From Acheta domesticus (lineage: Eukaryota > Arthropoda > Insecta > Orthoptera > Gryllidae): DNA of 64,000 nucleotides. This document shows positions 57,656 to 64,000 of the stretch, in pieces. Position 1 is the stretch's first letter; each line of letters begins with the position of its first letter. Made by a program: the position numbers and the translations under genes. Location: assembly GCA_031308135.1 (NCBI GenBank), contig JAHLJT010000631.1, positions 159,874,921-159,938,920 of the forward strand, written 5' to 3'. Under the pieces are notes generated by a model. The model saw nothing but the letters and a program-made list of their open reading frames with translations, was not told where the DNA came from and made no database searches.

Positions 57656-58213
57656 GAGAAGAATTCAAATGAATTTCACATTTAATTATCTTATATTGTT
57701 TCCGTTCCACACTGAACTTCTCCAATATACACCGCTGCACTTGTTTCTCAAAGCAGCAATATAAAATTAAAATGTTCGTAATAAACTAAGTAATACACAA
57801 TTTTTTCAACTTTTCTTTCATGTTAGGTACTATAAATAATGTTAAAATAATCCAAACCCAATCAAGTCAAAGAAAGCGCCTGTGGTGGATACCTGCGTTT
57901 ATTTCGACTAGCCAGGAACAGTAATCATTTCTAACTTTTGAATGAAACATTACCACAATCAGCGATCAATTTTTCTTGAAGTAAAGAAGGAATTGTTTAG
58001 TTCCAAATTAAATTTATTACCTTTCTTCAATCTGCTTTCTTGTATAAGAATAGCAATAGATTCCAAACTTCTCTCAACTTATGTTCACGAAGCGCAGTAA
58101 ATTCAGAGCGGGCGACTATGATTATTATTAATTACGCAAAAAATACTCATATTTTCAAAACATAAAACATGACCTCATTCGAAGGTAATTTTTATGATCA
58201 CATTTCATTGAGA
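57656..58213. other. AT-rich, nothing recognised
   Basis: No repeats matched and no gene signals. Confidence 0.45.
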
Positions 58214-58700
58214 AAACTAGTGGTGCTACCAAAGCACATATTTTCTTGCACTGCTTCTACATGGTCCTAATGCTATTACACTACTACATAAACCAGCAAA
58301 AGTGTTTTCTAGCAGCAAATTCTTTTTCCTGTTCCACGACCCGAACACAGTTCCTCAGAGCCAACGTGCCGGCACTCAGCCACTACGACAACAAAGTGCC
58401 AAATGAGTTGAACTCGGGCAAAGACATATAAGGGTACATGCCAAATTCGTATTAAAAAAAATTGGGAAATGATATAAAAAATTCCAGCATAGATAAATTT
58501 TTTTTGCTTTCTCATTGAAATTCAATTTCAATTAATGAGGCTCCCAAAGCATATTGCATTGTTTCTAAATTCCCGCAATATTATACTTGTACATAAAACA
58601 GCAAAACTATTTTCAATCATGTCTTGATTTTATCCGTTTCAATCAGCAAATTTTATCCGTTCCGAGACCCAAAATCTGATCCTTTTACTTTGAGATTACT
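58214..58700 (-). mobile_element. Terminus-M element (M11) and a diverged relative
   Basis: 58214-58440 begins with reverse terminus M (AAACTAGTGGTGCTACCAAA then GCACATATTTTCTTGC). It continues like 55748-55980 (blocks 'actacataaaccagcaaaa', 'cacgacccgaacac', 'gccggcactcagcc'). 58540-58700 repeats the same order in a more decayed form ('tgtacataaaacagcaaaac', 'ccgagacccaaaatctgatc'). Confidence 0.6.
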
Positions 58701-59203
58701 CTCGAGAACGCCAAGTAAAGAAGGACGAAAATATCTGAATCGGGCAAAGTACAACCCTACTCTTCGTAATATTATTTAACTTTCCTTGATTTGTTATGAG
58801 GAACAGAGGGGGCTTTGGAGAGTCAGGGTGCCAGCTTGCTGGGGTGCGAAAATTGGAAAATTATTTCTATACTAAAAAGTATTGGATTATTATCTGCATT
58901 CTAATGTACCTTAAGAAAAACAATTCCGAGCCAAAAATTAATCAAAGTAATATTTTCACCTTTGAGTACAAAATGCCGTTTGCTACCATTAGAAACAATG
59001 TAGTAGCCTTAGACTTCACTTGGGTACATGGAAATGTTCAAACGATGTTTGCATATTGAATATCTTAACGAATCGACACCTTGAGTTTAATATCAAACGG
59101 TGTATTATTTACAATAGAGTTTGCAGCTGGGCGTTGATGTACATGCTTGCAGATACCGCCAACATTTAAAGCGTGCGTTTCGTCTGCGATCGTTGGCAGT
59201 GCG
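58701..59203. other. AT-rich, nothing recognised
   Basis: An 87-codon frame at 58796-59059 has no domain. Confidence 0.45.
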
Positions 59204-59463
59204 AGTGACATATACTTGGGTTTTTATTTCTTGGCGTGTGGAGACTTGTATTCACGATGGAATATCACACGGCAATTCGTGTCTTTCTCCGTCGTGCCGT
59301 TAGAAGTCGCATGATCGCCAGCACTACTCGATACATGCGCGATAAGGCGACTCTTAGCGGCACGACCGAGAACGATGCGAAATGCCGTGAGATATTCTAT
59401 TGTGAAGACAAGCTCCCACATGCCAAGACATGTCAAGAAACAAAAACTCAAGTATTCACTATT
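59204..59463. repeat. 260-bp imperfect palindrome
   Basis: 59215-59330 and the reverse complement of about 59338-59452 align over their whole length with scattered mismatches and small gaps ('cttgggtttttatttcttgg' against 'cttgagtttttgtttcttga', 'gaatatcacacggcaattcg' against 'gaatatctcacggcatttcg'). There is almost no spacer. Symmetry extends weakly outward to about 59204 and 59463. Both strands encode related peptides (VFTMEYHTAIRVFLRRA against VFTIEYLTAFRIVLGRA). The palindrome is more GC-rich than its flanks. It may be a foldback/MITE-type element. Confidence 0.8.
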
Positions 59464-60801
59464 CAGTCTATAATTTTAAATTATTTTAATGTTGCTTATT
59501 TTAAATATAGTGACGTACTTACGTAGGCTAGCGCGATTTGATTTTTATTTTTCATTTATATAAAGATAATTTACTTTAGCTAATTTAAAAAGTTTGATTC
59601 TTTGTGTTGAGCCATAGCATAAGTTTCCCCCTACTACCTCCGCGTACCCGTGGGAGAACTCCACTCATCCGTTCTATTTCCATTCTAAGAGGGAAATTTG
59701 CTAACGAAAAGGTGTTTATTTGTTTAAAAATGCATAGAGGTAACTTGCAATGTTACTAACACAATATCAAATAAAAAACAATGCAATTGACGTTTAAAAG
59801 AAATTTTCAACTAAGATTTATTCAGTATTATGGAGGGTTTTCTTGAAACAATTTACAACACTTCCTTAAAGACATTTGAAGTAATCACTCAATATTTTTT
59901 GACAGTTAGCTTTTAGCTTTTCGTGATAGTCACAAAAAATTCGCTTTTGACTTTTGTATAAGTTACGTGTGTGAACCCGTTGACTTGAAAATTTCAATGA
60001 ATCACTGCAGATAACGAAAATATGTAAAGGTGAAACACAAAACAGTCTTCACTCTTCACTGCACACCTACATCCCTCCACAATTAGATATATAGCCACTT
60101 ACAGACCAGGGCAAAACATTAATTGAATGGTTTCACTACGCGCATAAGACACATCTTGAATTAGGTATTAAGCAGTTATACTTCTAGCATAGTTCTAGTT
60201 GTTGCTGGAGAGCAAATCTTGAATTAATGATTATGCAAATAAACCTCGTCAGACTGCACAAACCACGGTGTATACAGAAAGCGTAAATATAAGATTGAGG
60301 AATCTAAGCCTTCTAAGCATGTCACAAGAATGGCTTTCCAGCAACAAGTTCTAAAATATTGAGGTGGCCTGGATGGTATTCGCGCGGAACCGAAAATTTA
60401 ATTGAATGTCGAGGAATGTCTCATCTTGTAGATAATGGTGTGAAAAACGTTTCTTTGAGACCTTCGGTCTCAAAATTTTAGTTTTTAAGGCCCTAGAACG
60501 CTTTGCTTAGGAGTTATTTCACGAAAACTTTGGTGTTACGTGAAGTTCTTTTTCTTTATACTCATTTATAGAGATTGGTTGTGTGTGAGAGCCACAACGG
60601 AAAGGTACACTACTGCAATAATTCACAAGACTATTCATAACACTTATTTATTGAAAATTAATATTTAGAACTTTTATTAATTATTCACACTTATTTATTT
60701 ATTTTAATTAGATAACGTATCAATAATGGAATAAGGTTGAAAATCGGTAAGCTTCATTCCACGAAGACATGAACCTGTTCCGCTACTACTGTTGAAAATG
60801 A
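59464..60801. other. AT-rich, nothing recognised
   Basis: May contain the 5' flank of the transposase pseudogene that follows. Terminal inverted repeats could not be identified. Confidence 0.4.
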
Positions 60802-61906
60802 ACCAGATGCTTGTACCAAAACTTCGTCTGGTGATGCGGATATACTCATTTGCAATAAGCTTAAATATTCGTATAATGAAAAATACATAAAATTTGTTCT
60901 TACATGGATTGGTGATGAAAATAATCCAAAAGGGTTACTTGTTGAATGTGAACATGTGATACACAATACCCGTTTAAATCCTGCAAAATTGAAAACATAT
61001 TTGGAAACAAATCATCCAACTTTACAATGAAAAAAGGTTGAGTATTTTAAAAGATAATGTAATGAGTTGAAGAATAGAACAACGATCTTTACTAACTTTG
61101 TTAAAAACGACAATGGTAGTTCTTTGGATGTATCGCACCGTATCAGTTATATTGATCAACAGTGTGAAGCTTATACGATCGCAGAAAAAAATAATTAAGC
61201 CATGTGTAAATGATGATCACTACCATGATTGGGAAAGAAGATGCTAAATTTGTTGATTGTATCCTTCTTTCGGATACTACGATTTCAAGATGTATTAAAG
61301 ATATGTTAATTTTTTGTGATAATGATCTCGAAAGACGATTCCAAGCTTCCATACATGAATTTACTATTCAACTTGACGAACTACGGAGGTGGACTAGAGA
61401 TCTCTTTTGTTGTTGTGAGATATACCCATGGAAAAGCTGATCAAGAAGATTTGCTCATTGAGGAGCGTTTTTTCCAAACCGGATAAATGCAAATAAATCC
61501 AATACAGATTATACGTCATTTACGCATTTTTGACTCAATTTATCATCAATCGGTCTATCAAAAATCGACAAATTTTATTAAAAACTATATCTTTAAGCAT
61601 TAAAAATTTTGAGGAGCGTTTTTACCAAAAATTGTTATAAATGCAAACTCAGCATTCGTTTTATGAAAAACTATATTTTGAATTTATCAAATTTTGAAAA
61701 ATGCTACTCAGTTTACAAAAGTCTGCCAAACAGAACAACTGCGAAGGTAAGTTTTAATTTGATAGATTTATATTTCAAACAGCAAGATATATCTTGGGAT
61801 TTATGTCATCCAGTATGCATCGATGGAGCCAAGGCAACGCTGAGTAAATTGAACGGCGTAGTTGGACGCATGAAACAAAACAATCCTCACGCAGAGAATT
61901 ACTCGT
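60802..61906 (+). pseudogene. ZBED5-like (hAT Buster-type) transposase, degenerate
   Basis: Conceptual translation gives KYSYNEKYIKFVLTWIGDEN, LNPAKLKTYLETNHPTLQ, stop, KKVEYFKR, stop, CNELKNRTTIFTNFVKND. After a break come MIGKEDAKFVDCILLSDTTI, SRCIKDM, FTIQLDE, HGKADQEDLL and, after a further 200 bp, LIDLYFKQQDISWDLCHPVC with IDGAKATLSKLNGVVGRMKQ. This order (BED-type zinc finger, then the hAT/RNase H-like core) is that of the ZBED5/GTF2IRD2/FAM200 group of hAT-derived proteins and their arthropod transposon relatives. BED finger cysteines are damaged, and there are several stops and frame changes. A 150-bp segment near 61460-61610 contains a duplicated 'tgaggagcgtttttt' motif. The C-terminal dimerisation region is not found. 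Confidence 0.8.
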
Positions 61907-62383
61907 TGTCTTCATCTTTTTTCAAATATTTATTTTTCCTGTTCAACATTATCTTTTACAGATAAAAAATAGATCTTGCCTTAAAATCTAGAAATGTAAA
62001 TCGACTATATGTGACTCGAAAGAGGCAAAGTTGAAAATCTATATTATTTTTTTTTAATTTAGCGGCCTTGAAAGCTTCAGCTCGAACCACCCGCGCTCCG
62101 ACGGTATCCTCCACGTCGCAGCATCACCCTCCGTAACTTGACAAGGACGCGCGGATATTGACTGCTCGTCCGTCCGTGCCGTCGGCGCGGGCGACCGCCT
62201 CATAAAAGCGAGAAGGCTGGGCGCGGGCGCGGCGGCCGGGCCGTCGCCGCCGCCGCCTTATCGCGAGGAGCGCAGCGCCACCGCCGTCCACCACAAAGGA
62301 GACGTCTCGGCGCCCCCTCCCACACACGCGCCACCCCCTCCCGTAAATTACCATAGGCCTCTCCCCTCCAGCAGCTCCGACGC
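61907..62383. other. Intergenic leading into a GC-rich island
   Basis: AT-rich to about 62080, then GC-rich to 62383. No recognised gene. Confidence 0.45.
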
Positions 62384-62467
62384 GCCCCGCCCCGCCCCGC
62401 CCCGCCCCGCCCCGCCCCGCCCCGCCCCGCCCCGCCCCGCCCCGCCCCGCCCCGCCCCGCCCCGCCC
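62384..62467. repeat. (GCCCC)n pentanucleotide tract
   Basis: About 16-17 nearly perfect GCCCC units. The minus strand is (GGGGC)n, a strong G-quadruplex former. Open minus-strand frames across it (Gly/Ala/Arg repeats) are repeat artefacts. Confidence 0.95.
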
Positions 62468-64000
62468 TGCGCCGCACTGGCACCACCGGAGCCCATCCGT
62501 TATGCATTCAATAAACTTCGACTTCCTATTCTCGGGAAAATCTCTCGAGCAATATGAGCGAACGACCCCGCCTACCGAGAATAGTGAGGTTTATAATTTA
62601 ACGCAGTTAAGAGACACAATGCAAAACTGTGGAAATGTAGCAGCAAATGAGAGGAAACCTGGCGAATGCCTTATTTGTGGCAGTCGCAGGAAGATGGAAA
62701 GGGAAGTTTAGATGTTTACGCTTTAACCGTAAGAAAATAAAAAAAAACGTGTGAAACATTCAATTTTGCAAGTTACACAATTGTATAGAAAATACTTTCT
62801 CTATAAGTCGTGTCTTCAGAATGTCTTTGCAATTGTCTTGCCCTTGACTATTTTTTGTGAGAGAAAAAATATTAACATTTTTCCCCATACAAGCACCCTC
62901 TACAAATCGACTCGCTGCACAAAAAAAAACAACAAAAAAACAAAAACAAAAAAAACAACGAAATGTATTCTTATAATCTAATACTTTGGATGCTGAGTTG
63001 ACGCTTCACTTCACATTGAAAAGATGGATCAGAGCCTCCAACCTTCGGCATCGTGGATTATCATAATACAACCTTCAATCTGCGCAACGCATAATTTCAA
63101 ACGCATTCAATTTCATAATACTCTGTACTTAAATATAGGCTCTTTTGTAAGTTCTCCTATCTCGTGACGTACAGAGTAGATTTGTTCGTGGAATACGTTA
63201 AGGAATTAGATCTGAACATTATATTTGAAACAGAGTATATAACAAACAAATTCACAATTTATTGATTTATTGCTTAAACAATAACTGGATATCTGAATGG
63301 AGATTTATATGTGCTAATCATTTAAAACTGCAGACAACAACAAAGCTCCAATGTAACATCTTAAATTGGAGTCTTCATGCACTGGTAAAAATACACTGGT
63401 AAAAAGGCATAGCATAAGAGGTACAGCAAAAGACATCACAAAATGTAGATTATAGATGAATATAGATGAATGTAGACATTCATCCAAAACACAAGGAAAT
63501 GTTCCACAAAAATTCCCAAATAACTCCCTTTAAAAGGTACTTATTTGGATTTGACCTTTTATCATGATAAATAATACGAAGAAATTGTGAGAAAGTAGCA
63601 TAATAAATTGTGCCCGTGTCGCGACGTGTCCGGAGGCGCTGGGAAGTGGAATGGTGCTGGTGGGTTCGGTTGCCGGGTAGCGCAGGGAGGGGCGAGGGCG
63701 TCCCTCTCCCAAATGAAACTTCCGCGGCATGCGCATCGCTCCTAGTTGCGCCGGCCGAATTGTTTGCCAAGAGCTGCGCGCAGAAACAATTTTAAACGCG
63801 TGCGTTGGTATTCCCTGAATTTCGTTTAGTTTAGAATCCTGCAAATACCAGCGGTCCAATCATTTCACTTGTGCTGAAGTGTATTCAGTATTTCAGTACT
63901 TTTTATTACATGATCGTGAGCACGTATTTGCTTGAGTGATGTAGAGGGTACTTGCAAATAAATGCTGTTCCCTCATGCAAAGAAGTACTTGTTATTTATT
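62468..64000. other. Intergenic, nothing convincing
   Basis: A 69-codon frame (62502-62711) ends CLICGSRRKMEREV with a CX2C but no recognisable domain. There is an A/C-rich run at 62920-62960 and a duplicated 'cactggtaaaaa' at 63379-63405. No gene called. Confidence 0.45.

Noticed and set aside
62124..62507. Minus-strand Gly/Ala/Arg repeat protein
   Set aside because: Direct read-through of the (GCCCC)n tract. The same peptide pattern arises in other frames.
1..64000. CRISPR arrays, bacterial operons, rRNA genes or TTAGG telomere arrays
   Set aside because: No regularly spaced identical repeats with unique spacers, no operon-like coding density, no rRNA-like conserved blocks and no TTAGG runs were seen. 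The window is eukaryotic.

Overview
This is a window of arthropod, most likely insect, nuclear DNA. The genome is AT-rich, has short GC-rich islands, and is built largely from decayed mobile elements. The arthropod assignment rests on insect-type Helitron termini, a Jockey-clade retrotransposon, a piggyBac-like element with TTAA flanks, a hAT element with an 8-bp target duplication, and a degenerate copy of a repetitive protein family widespread in arthropods (FHQDI...MEK motif). No species can be named. No multi-exon host gene can be traced. The one convincing complete host-like ORF is a small intronless ankyrin-repeat protein (47067-47699).

Layout. 1-6.1 kb: a trinucleotide array, the degenerate FHQDI pseudogene and a cluster of AT-rich family Q repeats. 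6.1-9.7 kb: a non-autonomous Helitron, then a second Helitron remnant whose helicase gene is split by a hAT element. 9.7-11.6 kb: more family Q. 11.6-16 kb: a nearly intact Jockey-type LINE on the minus strand. 18.3-19.5 kb: a piggyBac-like element. 19.7-26.1 kb: GC islands and a small MITE. 27.7-28.5 kb: family Q. 32.7-33.1 kb: a 98%-identical long inverted repeat. 33.9-37.1 kb: two copies of a tRNA-derived SINE (family S). 38-39 kb: a GC island with a 51-bp minisatellite. 42.6-46.4 kb: two nearly complete family Q elements. 47.1 kb: the ankyrin gene. 49.0 kb: a 144-bp insertion with a hammerhead-like core and a 17-bp target duplication. 50.1 kb: a third SINE copy. 52.3 kb: a 250-bp family Q element. 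52676-53675: a 1000-N assembly gap. 54-58.7 kb: more family Q and related elements. 59.2 kb: a 260-bp palindrome. 60.8-61.9 kb: a ZBED5-like hAT transposase pseudogene. 62.4 kb: a (GCCCC)n tract.

How the parts relate. Family Q, as defined here, has one end with a palindrome inside ACTTTCTC...GAGAAAGT and another end (terminus M) with a small hairpin followed by CACTAGT. Between them lie a variable number of roughly 300-bp units, so copies range from about 250 bp to 1.5 kb. Terminus M recurs at least 11 times, in some places on elements with unrelated interiors. Several elements are nested in or abut each other (hAT in Helitron, Helitron next to Q, Q next to Q). The most notable unexplained items are the modular Q/M system, the hammerhead-like insertion, the long inverted repeat at 32.7 kb, the 59.2-kb palindrome and the SINE family. 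Copy assignments, identities and boundaries were read by eye, so boundaries are approximate unless a target duplication is given.
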